A DNA stretch of 22,373 nucleotides from JBBDYH01 sp040901795 (lineage in GTDB: Bacteria > Planctomycetota > Planctomycetia > Pirellulales > JALHPA01). This document shows positions 7,002 to 13,718 of this stretch, piece after piece (the stretch's first letter is position 1; each line of letters opens with the position of its first letter). The stretch spans positions 1 through 22,373 of the forward strand of contig JBBDYH010000095.1 in assembly GCA_040901795.1 (NCBI GenBank), read 5' to 3'. A model generated the notes under the pieces. It worked only from the letters and a program-made list of their open reading frames with translations, ran no database searches and was not told where the DNA came from. The translations under genes were made by a program, and so were the position numbers.

Positions 7002-7958
7002 CTAGATCTGATAATCCACCGCGTGCTGCAAGATGTTGTGCTCGGCCCGCATCTGCAGCTTGGGCTTTTCCAGCACCACGGTTGTGTGCGGATCGACCGA
7101 ACGCGTGAGCCAGACGTTGGATCCGATCACTGAATGGCGCCCAATTACGGTCCGCCCTCCCAGGATCGTGGCATTCGCGTAAATCACTACATGCTCTTCG
7201 ATCGTAGGGTGCCGCTTCATCCCGCGGACAAGCTGCCCGTCGCCGTCCGTGGGAAAGCTGAGCGCGCCCAGCGTAACACCTTGGTAAAGCTTGACGTGCT
7301 CGCCAATCTGGCAGGTCTCTCCGATGACCACGCCGGTCCCATGGTCGATGAAGAAGTGCTGGCCGATCGTCGCGCCGGGATGGATGTCGATCCCCGTCCG
7401 CGAATGCGCCCACTCGGTCATCATTCGCGGGATAAACGGGATCGCGAGTTTGTGGAGCAGATGGGCGAGCCGATAAATCGTCACCGCCTCCAGGCCGGGA
7501 TAACAAAATGTCACTTCGTCGGTGCTCTTGACGGCCGGGTCCCCTTCGTAGGCCGCCAGCACATCCATTCGCAGAATCTCCCGCAACGCAGGAAGTTGCT
7601 CGAGAAACTGGATCGCCTTGGCCTGACCCAGCGCCTCAAAGTCGCGGTCTTCGTCGCACATGCTGCTCGCGCCGGCGTCATGACGCAGCGCCCGGCCGAT
7701 TTGCGTCGTTAATTTATCGTGCAGCGAGTCGATCAGGTCGCCAACGTGATACTGGACATTGCCCAGGTGCAATCCTTCGCGGCGGCGAAAACCCGGGTAG
7801 AGGATTTCCTTCAGGTCTTCGCAGCAGCCGATGATCACCTCGTAGTTGGGCAATGGGCAGTGGCCGAGATGGTTGATCGGCCCGCCCGCTTGATAGGTCT
7901 CGACGATCCGCTGCGTCAGCTCGGGAAGTTGCTCTTTGAGTCGAAAGTCGGATGCCAT
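7002..7958 (-). CDS. cysE: Serine O-acetyltransferase
   Basis: Transfers acetyl from acetyl-CoA to L-serine, giving O-acetylserine, the first committed step of cysteine synthesis in the cytoplasm. 318 aa. The N-terminal ~185 residues are the helical half, which also mediates oligomerisation in this family. The C-terminal half is a left-handed beta-helix of hexapeptide repeats beginning TGIDIHPGATIG (about 188-199). FIDHGTGVVIGET (about 203-215) follows and contains the catalytic His near 206. The flexible loop has GVTLGALSF and RHPTI. Length and sequence resemble the longer bacterial EpsC-like forms more than the 273-aa E. coli CysE. No cysteine synthase gene is adjacent. No strong ribosome site is seen before ATG 7958. 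Confidence 0.95.
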   Translation of the reverse strand: MASDFRLKEQLPELTQRIVETYQAGGPINHLGHCPLPNYEVIIGCCEDLKEILYPGFRRREGLHLGNVQYHVGDLIDSLHDKLTTQIGRALRHDAGASSMCDEDRDFEALGQAKAIQFLEQLPALREILRMDVLAAYEGDPAVKSTDEVTFCYPGLEAVTIYRLAHLLHKLAIPFIPRMMTEWAHSRTGIDIHPGATIGQHFFIDHGTGVVIGETCQIGEHVKLYQGVTLGALSFPTDGDGQLVRGMKRHPTIEEHVVIYANATILGGRTVIGRHSVIGSNVWLTRSVDPHTTVVLEKPKLQMRAEHNILQHAVDYQI

Positions 7959-8276
7959 AGCAGGGGTCGGTAGTCAGTGGTCAGTAGCTGCGAGCTATTA
8001 GCCCGCAGTCGCGTTACGAACAGAAGAGACGAAATGGCGCGCGGGTAAAAGAAGGCGGCCAATTAGCGGCAGCGACAACACGCGCAGGTGACCAGGCAAT
8101 TTGAATAAAGCCTGCGGCCCATAACAGCAATCGCCCTGTGAAAAATGAAGCGTTGGCCAGGACACCCGAGCGAACGAAACATGCCGCCGAGGAAGCTACG
8201 CGCTTAGCATCGTAGGCGTTAAAGCGGGCAAAATCAACAACCCTGAAGTAATGTCGGCGAGCGGAGGCCGCCACGT
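7959..8276. other. Gap between serine acetyltransferase and SRAP genes
   Basis: 318 bases upstream of the acetyltransferase gene, with a GTCAGTGGTCAGTAG tandem-like motif near 7971-7986 and an AGCTATTAGCCCGCAG motif near 7992-8007. The only open frame of note is the doubtful 88-codon one at 8014-8280. No promoter, hairpin or RNA gene could be supported. Confidence 0.5.
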
Positions 8277-8280
8277 TCAT
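8014..8280 (-). CDS. Doubtful small open frame (88 aa) overlapping the SRAP stop codon
   Basis: ATG 8280-8278 overlaps the TGA of the upstream SRAP gene as ATGA, the arrangement of translationally coupled genes. The predicted product is Arg/Ala/Phe-rich with one weakly hydrophobic stretch (FFTGRLLLWAAGFIQIAW) and no recognised domain. Third codon positions are not clearly enriched in G/C, unlike confirmed neighbours, which argues against a real gene. Confidence 0.25.
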   Translation of the reverse strand: MNVAASARRHYFRVVDFARFNAYDAKRVASSAACFVRSGVLANASFFTGRLLLWAAGFIQIAWSPARVVAAANWPPSFTRAPFRLFCS

Positions 8281-8957
8281 TCAAAAAGCAACGGTGGCGG
8301 CGGCTCGAGCACGCCAGGGTCATCGTTGGCCACATGGTTCAACCGCTGGCTTACCGGCTCGACCACCAGATCATCCGCCGGGTAGGCGTCCAAGAGCGGC
8401 TGTAACTCGGCTCCATTGGTGACGGCCGGATCCAGCCATCGCTGGTAATCCGCGGGGCCAAAAATGACCGGCATGCGGTCGTGAAGCTCGCAGAGCAACT
8501 CGTTGGCGGAGGTAGTGAGAATGGTACACGATTCGATTCGCTCTTCGTCCTTCCCCCATCGGTCCCACAGGCCGGCGAAAGCAAACGGCCCCCCTTCTTT
8601 GAGCCTGATCAGGTACGGTTGCTTCTGGCGGCCGACCTTTTTCCATTCGTAGAAGCCATCGGCGACGATCAGGCAGCGGCGGCGATTGAGGCAATCGCGA
8701 AACGCCGGCTTGGTGGCCGCGGTCTCGCTGCGAGCATTGATCAACTGGCTGCCGATCGAGAGGTCCTTCCCCCAGTGAGGCACTAAGCCCCAGCGCATCC
8801 AAACGAACTCCCGCTGCTCGGGCTGCGCATGCCGGACGACGCCTACCTGCTGCGTGGGCGCAATGTTGTACCGCGGACCGAACTGCGGCAGGGAGTTCAC
8901 GCGGAAATGCTCGACGAGCACGGCCGGAGGAGTACGCAACGTAAATCGTCCGCACAT
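8277..8957 (-). CDS. yedK: SRAP-domain protein, abasic-site DNA-protein crosslinking (YedK/HMCES family)
   Basis: Members of this family bind abasic sites in single-stranded DNA and form a covalent bond through Cys2, shielding the site during replication. I chose ATG 8957 (226 aa) because it gives MCGRF, with the obligatory Cys next to the initiator Met; a longer start at 9044 would translate an octamer repeat tract. Family residues are all present: Cys2, NIAPTQ (31-36), MRWGLVPHW (54-62), NARSET (74-79), DGFYEW (100-105) and LHDRMPVI (158-165). These correspond to the catalytic Cys, Asn, Glu and His of YedK. It lies 83 bases downstream of the histidine kinase gene on the same strand. Confidence 0.95.
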   Translation of the reverse strand: MCGRFTLRTPPAVLVEHFRVNSLPQFGPRYNIAPTQQVGVVRHAQPEQREFVWMRWGLVPHWGKDLSIGSQLINARSETAATKPAFRDCLNRRRCLIVADGFYEWKKVGRQKQPYLIRLKEGGPFAFAGLWDRWGKDEERIESCTILTTSANELLCELHDRMPVIFGPADYQRWLDPAVTNGAELQPLLDAYPADDLVVEPVSQRLNHVANDDPGVLEPPPPLLFE

Positions 8958-8978
8958 GACAATAATTCTCGACGAAGT

Positions 8979-9040
8979 CCCCCTCTCCCAGTCTCCCCTC
9001 TCCCAGTCTCCCAGTCTCCCAGTCTCCCAGTCTCCTTGTC
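8979..9040 (-). repeat. Octamer tandem tract before the SRAP gene
   Basis: About six to seven units of TCTCCCAG (plus strand), with one truncated unit and a few changed bases, fill almost the whole spacer between the histidine kinase stop (9041-9043) and the SRAP start. Read on the coding (minus) strand the units are purine-rich (CTGGGAGA). The nearest unit ends about 22 bases before the start codon. Confidence 0.8.
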
Positions 9041-10243
9041 TCACTGCCGCCCAATCGGCAAGCTTTGCAGGCGCTCATTCAGACCCACAAACCCCTCGGG
9101 CTTGTTGAGGTGCAGGTCGAAACCAGCCGCGAGCGACCGGTGTCGGTCTTCGTCGCTCGCAAATCCCGAAACGGCGACCAAATAAACCGCCGCGGTGTCG
9201 GGACTTCCGCGAAGCTGGCGGGCCACGGCATATCCTTCCATATCCGGTAGTCCGATGTCGCAAAGCACGACGTCGGGACGCAGTCGCCGCGCCGCCTCGA
9301 TGCCTTGCTTGCCGGTAGCGGCCACGTTGAGCAGGTGACCCGACGCCGCGAGCAGAAACTCCAGCGACGTGACGACATCGCTATTGTCGTCGATGACGAG
9401 AACTCGCAGCGGTCGCTGCTGCGTAACCGCGGCGCCGACGGGGCCCGCTTCATTGGCAGCAACATCCGCCACCGGCAGTGTCATGCGAAAACATGTTCCT
9501 TGTCCCGGTCCGCTTTCCGCCTCGATCCTACCGCCATGGAGCTCGACGAGTCCCTTCGCCAGCGGTAGGCCGATTGCGAGGCCTCCTTGACGAGAGGCCT
9601 CCCCGTGATGGAACGGCTCGAAGATGGTCGCCAGCGCCTCAGGCGCCATGTCAACGCTCAACTCACGCACTTCGACGACTGCCAGCTTTTGGTCCGCTGA
9701 TGAACTCACCTTGATGAAAAGCTGGTCGCCCGGGCGCATGAGCTTGACGGCGCCCTCGATGAGCTTTCCGAGCGCTTGCGAGATCCTGCCCGGGTCGGCC
9801 TCGACCCAAAGGGTTGTCGGGGGCAGCTCCAGCCGAACTTGTGCACGCTGTTCGTCGAAACCCGTCCCTCGACCCGCAATCACGGCCCGCAGACAATCGA
9901 CCAGGTTCAGCCGCTCCTTGCGCAGTTCAAGTTTGCCCTTGGTGATCCGCGACACCTCCAGCAGTTCGTCCAAGAGCCGGCTGGCATGCAGCGATTGCCG
10001 GGCGATCACATCGCTCATCGCCTGAACGTCCGCGGTCTTGGCCGCGAACTGGGAGAGCGCCTCGGCGGCCATGGAAATCGCCGCGATCGGATTGCGCAGC
10101 TCGTGTAGCACGATGTCCAGAAACCGATCCTGCCGACGATTGGCTTGTCTGAGCTGCTCGTTCTGTTCACGTAACTGGACCTCACACTCCCGCCCCACGG
10201 GAATGCCTTCAGGGGTCTCGTCCGGCTGGGACTCTGTCGTCAT
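9041..10243 (-). CDS. Soluble hybrid histidine kinase-receiver protein with degenerate ATP-binding boxes
   Basis: 400 aa, no membrane segment or signal peptide. A short coiled coil (about 20-40) leads into a HisKA domain with FLDIVLHELRNP; the phospho-accepting His is residue 47. The HATPase domain (about 150-258) is altered. The N-box reads LGKLIEGAVK (158-167), with Lys160 and Gly164 where Asn is expected. The G1 box reads VRELSVDM (192-199) where VxDxGxGI is expected. The G2 region (GGLAIGLPLAKGLVELHGG) is kept. The C-terminal receiver (about 279-396) looks intact: Asp285/286, phospho-accepting Asp329 (CDIGLPD), Ser359, Lys381. ATP binding may be lost or altered; the receiver may still be phosphorylated by another kinase. 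The gene is divergent from the DUF1559 gene, and no ribosome site is clear. Confidence 0.88.
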   Translation of the reverse strand: MTTESQPDETPEGIPVGRECEVQLREQNEQLRQANRRQDRFLDIVLHELRNPIAAISMAAEALSQFAAKTADVQAMSDVIARQSLHASRLLDELLEVSRITKGKLELRKERLNLVDCLRAVIAGRGTGFDEQRAQVRLELPPTTLWVEADPGRISQALGKLIEGAVKLMRPGDQLFIKVSSSADQKLAVVEVRELSVDMAPEALATIFEPFHHGEASRQGGLAIGLPLAKGLVELHGGRIEAESGPGQGTCFRMTLPVADVAANEAGPVGAAVTQQRPLRVLVIDDNSDVVTSLEFLLAASGHLLNVAATGKQGIEAARRLRPDVVLCDIGLPDMEGYAVARQLRGSPDTAAVYLVAVSGFASDEDRHRSLAAGFDLHLNKPEGFVGLNERLQSLPIGRQ

Positions 10244-10450
10244 GTCGTTGACGCCACTTCGGGAGCTGCGGTACTACGGGATTGGGGGAATGGACTCTGG
10301 GATCGATCGCGCGCGCCGCGGCGAAACAAAACGACGCCGTAGGCTCGCATCAGGGCCACCTTTAACGCTACACTAACCATGCGGCCAGGGCCACCGCCCG
10401 CCAAAGAATCGCGGCTATCTCCGCGGATGATTGATCGCTCGGGTATCCAA

Positions 10451-11353
10451 ATGACACGCAAAGCATTTACGCTCGTTGAGTTGCTCGTGGTGATCGCGAT
10501 TATCGGGATCCTGGTGGCGCTGTTGCTGCCCGCCATCCAAAGCGCGCGCGAGGCGAGTCGCCGTACGACCTGCAGCAACCATTTGCGTCAGCTCGCACTG
10601 GCGTTTCACACGCACCATTCCGCGCAGCGGTTTTTCCCCAGCGCCGGCGGACCCGATTGGCAATGGCACATGACCTACGTCCGCGGCCGGCCGGTGGCGG
10701 CGCCGCGGCAGCACGGCGGCTGGGGATTCCAGATTCTCCCGTATATGGAGTCGCAAGGGGTGTGGGAGGGGGGCGGCGGCAAAACGGACATGGACAAATC
10801 GATCTTTGCCATCAGCACGCCCGATCCGCTGTTCTTCTGCCCCAGCCGGCGGACGCCTGAGGTCGTAATGGCCGGAGACTGGTACGCTTTCCCCTCCAAT
10901 TCCGGTCGCACGTTCGGACACGCCAAAAATGACTACGCCGCCGCGAGCCACGATATGGCATCAAATAAGCCGTTCGACCGCGGCGTGGGTGTCGTCACCC
11001 AAATGATCCCCCGCAGTGAGAAGGACGTCAAAGATGGATTGTCCCACACGTTGCTTTTGGCCGAAAAGCGAATGAACATCGCCCATCTCGGCAAGATGCA
11101 GGCGCACGACAACGAGGGATACACCTGCGGCTGGAATCACGACATCATGCGCTACACCGAACGCGAACCGTTGCCCGATTTTCGCGGCACGTTGGGCGAT
11201 CTCGGCGGCGACCGCTTTGGCGGGCCGCACGATGGCGTGTTCGCCGCGGTGATGGCCGATACCTCGATTCAATTCCTCAGCTATGAGATCTCGCTGACGA
11301 CCTTCAGTCGGCTTGGCCACCGTGCCGACGGCAAACTCGTCCAATTGCCGTAA
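10451..11353 (+). CDS. DUF1559 protein with type IV pilin-like N-terminus
   Basis: About 300 aa from ATG 10451, chosen because it gives MTRKAFTLVELLVVIAIIG, the usual start of this family; upstream in-frame ATGs at 10379 and 10427 would add an unusual leader. The N-terminus is a prepilin class III-type signal: a short basic segment, FTLVE with Glu at +5, then a long hydrophobic helix. A DUF1559 (SBP_bac_10) domain follows. It starts with AREASRRTTCSNHLRQLALA and ends with the family's FGGPHDGVFAAVMADTSIQFLS-like block, here FAAVMADTSIQFLS. Such proteins are greatly expanded in planctomycetes, and their role is unknown. The gene is convergent with the superoxide dismutase gene. No clear ribosome site is visible. 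Confidence 0.93.
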   Translation: MTRKAFTLVELLVVIAIIGILVALLLPAIQSAREASRRTTCSNHLRQLALAFHTHHSAQRFFPSAGGPDWQWHMTYVRGRPVAAPRQHGGWGFQILPYMESQGVWEGGGGKTDMDKSIFAISTPDPLFFCPSRRTPEVVMAGDWYAFPSNSGRTFGHAKNDYAAASHDMASNKPFDRGVGVVTQMIPRSEKDVKDGLSHTLLLAEKRMNIAHLGKMQAHDNEGYTCGWNHDIMRYTEREPLPDFRGTLGDLGGDRFGGPHDGVFAAVMADTSIQFLSYEISLTTFSRLGHRADGKLVQLP

Positions 11354-11360
11354 TGCGGTT

Positions 11361-11482
11361 ATGGAGTGCGGCGACTTGTCGTCGCTTTGGATTTCACTGA
11401 GGCGTTCAAGAACGAAAACTCGCGTTCCTGAAAGCGGCTTGAAAAGGAAAGCGATGACGAGTCATCGCTCTTCAAATGGAGT
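11361..11482. repeat. Inverted-repeat element between two convergent genes
   Basis: Arms CGACTTGTCGTCGCTTT (11372-11388) and AAAGCGATGACGAGTCA (11448-11464) are complementary at 14 of 17 positions. Inside is a smaller imperfect inverted repeat around AAGAACG...CGTTCCTG (11409-11430). The left end repeats the element found after atpC (6427-6450). The unit fills the gap between the DUF1559 stop and the superoxide dismutase stop exactly, so it may act as a two-way terminator or be a miniature mobile repeat. No target duplication could be shown. Confidence 0.7.
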
Positions 11483-12094
11483 TTACTTCTTCGCCTGTTC
11501 ATACCGCTGGTTGACCGCCTCCCAATCAACCACGTTCCACCACGCCGCAATGTAATCCGGCCGGCGATTCTGGTACTTCAGATAGTAGGCGTGCTCCCAC
11601 ACATCCAAGCCCAATAACGGCGTGTTGCCGTGCATCAGCGGGTTGTCCTGGTTGGGCGTGCTTTCCACGACGAGCCGGCCAGTCTTGTCGAGCGACAGCC
11701 AGGCCCAGCCGCTGCCAAAGCGTGTGGTCGCCGCCTTGGTGAAATCTTCCTTGAACTTGTCGAAGCCGCCGAGCACTTTGGTGATCGCGTCGGCAACGGC
11801 CCCCTTCGGCTGGCCGCCTTTGCCCTTTCCCATGATCGTCCAGAACAGCGAGTGGTTGGCATGGCCGCCCCCGTTGTTGCGCACCGCCGTGCGGATGTTT
11901 TCCGGCACGGCGTCGATCTTGGCCACCAACGACTCGATCGGCTGGTTTCCCAGATCGCTCCCTTCGAGCGCTTTATTGAGGTTCGTCACATACGCATTGT
12001 GGTGCTTGCCATGATGGATCTCCATCGTCTGGCGATCGATATGAGGCTCGAGGGCATCGAACGCATACGGCAATTCGGGAACCGTGTAAGCCAT
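11483..12094 (-). CDS. sodA: Superoxide dismutase, Fe/Mn family, probably Mn type
   Basis: Converts superoxide to oxygen and hydrogen peroxide; no signal peptide, so cytoplasmic. 203 aa from ATG 12094; AAGGAGG on the minus strand (12103-12109) lies 8 bases upstream and rules out the TTG at 12100. Metal ligands are His27 (EIHHGKHH), His81 (NNGGGHANHSLFW), Asp164 and His168 (GLDVWEHAYYL). The C-terminal block NRRPDYIAAWWNVVDW is typical. The Gly triplet before the second ligand and Gln149 (TPNQDNPL) resemble Mn enzymes more than Fe enzymes, but some members use either metal. No metal-responsive operator was recognised upstream. Confidence 0.97.
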   Translation of the reverse strand: MAYTVPELPYAFDALEPHIDRQTMEIHHGKHHNAYVTNLNKALEGSDLGNQPIESLVAKIDAVPENIRTAVRNNGGGHANHSLFWTIMGKGKGGQPKGAVADAITKVLGGFDKFKEDFTKAATTRFGSGWAWLSLDKTGRLVVESTPNQDNPLMHGNTPLLGLDVWEHAYYLKYQNRRPDYIAAWWNVVDWEAVNQRYEQAKK

Positions 12095-12102
12095 GGCCAA
12101 AT

Positions 12103-12109
12103 CCTCCTT
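12103..12109 (-). promoter_or_regulatory. Ribosome binding site of the superoxide dismutase gene
   Basis: AAGGAGG (minus strand) lies 8 bases before ATG 12094. It is the strongest Shine-Dalgarno sequence seen in the window and decides the start. Confidence 0.8.
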
Positions 12110-12249
12110 GGCGTGGTAGATGGATATTCGGACGGATGAACGCGCATCAACGGCTGGCGTTCAAGCTTCAGCTTGTGCCGCGCGTCAGCATACCCCATCC
12201 TATACCAAGCGGCAATTGGGTCGCATCGCCTGGCCCATCTTCGAGCTTG

Positions 12250-13458
12250 TTACGGAGTAGCCGTCTTCCGCAGCGGCTCGAAATCCGGCTGCAGCTTGTC
12301 GAAGAACGGACGGTTGAGCTGCCGGTCGTCGGTCCAGTCTTCGTACCAGACGGTACACGTCAGTTTGGGCTCAACCCAAAAAGCGTTGATGTCGCAAGGA
12401 AGCACCGGCGTCGAGCGCATGATCTGCCGCAAGCGGCGATTCAGGACCAAACGGGCCTCGATCGGAATCCCTTCGCTCAGCACGCCCGCGACGCGCCACT
12501 TACCGCCACGCTCGTCGACCGCGAGGATCAGCGAGCTAAAATCGCTCTCGCGGTTAGGCGTGAAACCGACGATCAGACAGCGGCTCATCTTCTGACGATC
12601 CCCCTTCTCCTGCTGTAGGATCTTTTCGTCGCCGGGACTGACGCCGGCATTCTTGGTGAGCTCGTCCATCGCCTCTTCCATGCTCATGTCGTCGGCGGGA
12701 CCGTCGACCGGAGCGGCAACGTTCGGCTTCGGCTTTTTCTTCGGCGGCACTTTGCCCCAGTCGATGATCTCGTCGTAGCGCACTCCGCCGACGACCAGTA
12801 CCGCAAATAGCATGGCGGCCTGCCCCCAACAACCCAGCGCCACGCGCTTAAAGGTTTTCGGCAGATCACGCAGCGTGACCAACCAGATGGCGAACGGTTT
12901 GAGGACGATGTCCAGCACGCTCAACGAGCTGTCCAGCATGATGGCATACATATAGCAGGCGATGTGCGCTGCAATAAAAGCCGCCATGCCTGCGCCGTAT
13001 TGCGCGTACGTCCAGATGGCCAGCGCGCGTCCCTCCGGCACCATCAGCCGGGCCGCGACGCTTAAGGCCAACAGCACGACCACCCCGGCAATCAGTGCCC
13101 AACCCCAAGGCGGAATCAACGATTTCCAAACTTCCCAGTGCGACTTAGCGGGCTGCGGAGCGGCAGCGGTTTCCTCGTCCGCTTCCGCGTCGATTTCCAC
13201 GAACATCTTAAGCGCGGGATAGAAACCGCAGCGCCGGCAAAACGTCTGACCCGTCGCCATCGGAGCCTGGCAGTGCTCGCAGCGCGCGCCGCCGTGCTCA
13301 GCGGTCTCCGCTGAGTTTACAGCGGCTGTTTCAACGGCAACGTCCGCGAGCGTCGCGTCATCCTCCGCAAGCGGCGGCGTCAAGACGGCGACGCCGTCCG
13401 AATTACCGTCGTCCACAATGTCTTCGTTGTCATACGATGAGTTCGGATGGACCTTCAT
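12250..13458 (-). CDS. Uncharacterised zinc-ribbon membrane protein
   Basis: 402 aa from ATG 13458, or 422 aa from ATG 13518; neither has a strong ribosome site, though GAGAG lies 5 bases before 13458. An acidic, probably disordered N-terminus (1-55) precedes a CxxC...CxxC zinc ribbon (Cys60, 63, 74, 77; CEHCQAPMATG then FCRRCGFYP). Three or four hydrophobic segments follow (about 117-138, 148-172, 184-197, 207-226). A Lys/Pro-rich linker (PPKKKPKP) leads to a soluble C-terminal domain (about 290-400) containing RCLIVGF and FWVEPKLTCTVWYEDW. No family is recognised for the C-terminal part. The ribbon plus membrane layout is common among planctomycete proteins of unknown function. It is divergent from the HtrA-like gene. 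Confidence 0.85.
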   Translation of the reverse strand: MKVHPNSSYDNEDIVDDGNSDGVAVLTPPLAEDDATLADVAVETAAVNSAETAEHGGARCEHCQAPMATGQTFCRRCGFYPALKMFVEIDAEADEETAAAPQPAKSHWEVWKSLIPPWGWALIAGVVVLLALSVAARLMVPEGRALAIWTYAQYGAGMAAFIAAHIACYMYAIMLDSSLSVLDIVLKPFAIWLVTLRDLPKTFKRVALGCWGQAAMLFAVLVVGGVRYDEIIDWGKVPPKKKPKPNVAAPVDGPADDMSMEEAMDELTKNAGVSPGDEKILQQEKGDRQKMSRCLIVGFTPNRESDFSSLILAVDERGGKWRVAGVLSEGIPIEARLVLNRRLRQIMRSTPVLPCDINAFWVEPKLTCTVWYEDWTDDRQLNRPFFDKLQPDFEPLRKTATP

Positions 13459-13575
13459 CAGCTCTCTCGCGCGTCGTATCGCCCGGCTGGAAATTGACGT
13501 GAACGTATAGAGAAACATAGGTTACAGCCCGTTCGGCACCGGCCCGCGCCGCCATGAAGCGACCATGCCATTCCG

Positions 13576-13604
13576 TTCGGTTCAATTGTCAAAACCGGTA
13601 TACT
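13576..13604 (+). promoter_or_regulatory. Weak candidate promoter upstream of the HtrA-like gene
   Basis: TTCGGT at 13576-13581 and TATACT at 13599-13604 are 17 bases apart. The -10 box is good and the -35 box poor. It lies about 115 bases before the start of the protease gene. Confidence 0.3.
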
Positions 13605-13678
13605 GGTAATGCAGCGCGACTAACCTAGGGCAGGTCTTCAACTCCCTGAGCTGATCGCCTAGGAACCGCCGGCATACC

Positions 13679-13706
13679 GAACCCTGAACCCTGAACCCTG
13701 AACCCT
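13679..13706 (+). repeat. Four perfect GAACCCT heptamers upstream of the HtrA-like gene
   Basis: Four exact copies of GAACCCT in tandem, ending 12 bases before ATG 13719. The same heptamer precedes atpG and atpD. No Shine-Dalgarno sequence lies between the tract and the start codon. Confidence 0.9.
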
Positions 13707-13718
13707 TTAGTTTCGCCT

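Noticed and set aside
8979..9040. Tandem repeats as a possible CRISPR array
   Set aside because: Units are 8 bases long with no unique spacers; the same holds for the 7-, 21- and 22-bp tandems elsewhere in the window.
10248..10277. TTGACG and TACTAC boxes before the DUF1559 gene
   Set aside because: 18-base spacing, but the -10 box is poor and it lies about 170 bases from the chosen start.
12121..12150. Promoter-like boxes TTGATG and TATCCA before the superoxide dismutase gene
   Set aside because: Spacing is 18 bases but both boxes match the consensus weakly; not enough to list as a feature.
13679..13706. GAACCCT tract as a telomere-like sequence
   Set aside because: It resembles CCCTGAA permutations of telomere repeats by chance, but it is short, internal and found at several places beside genes.
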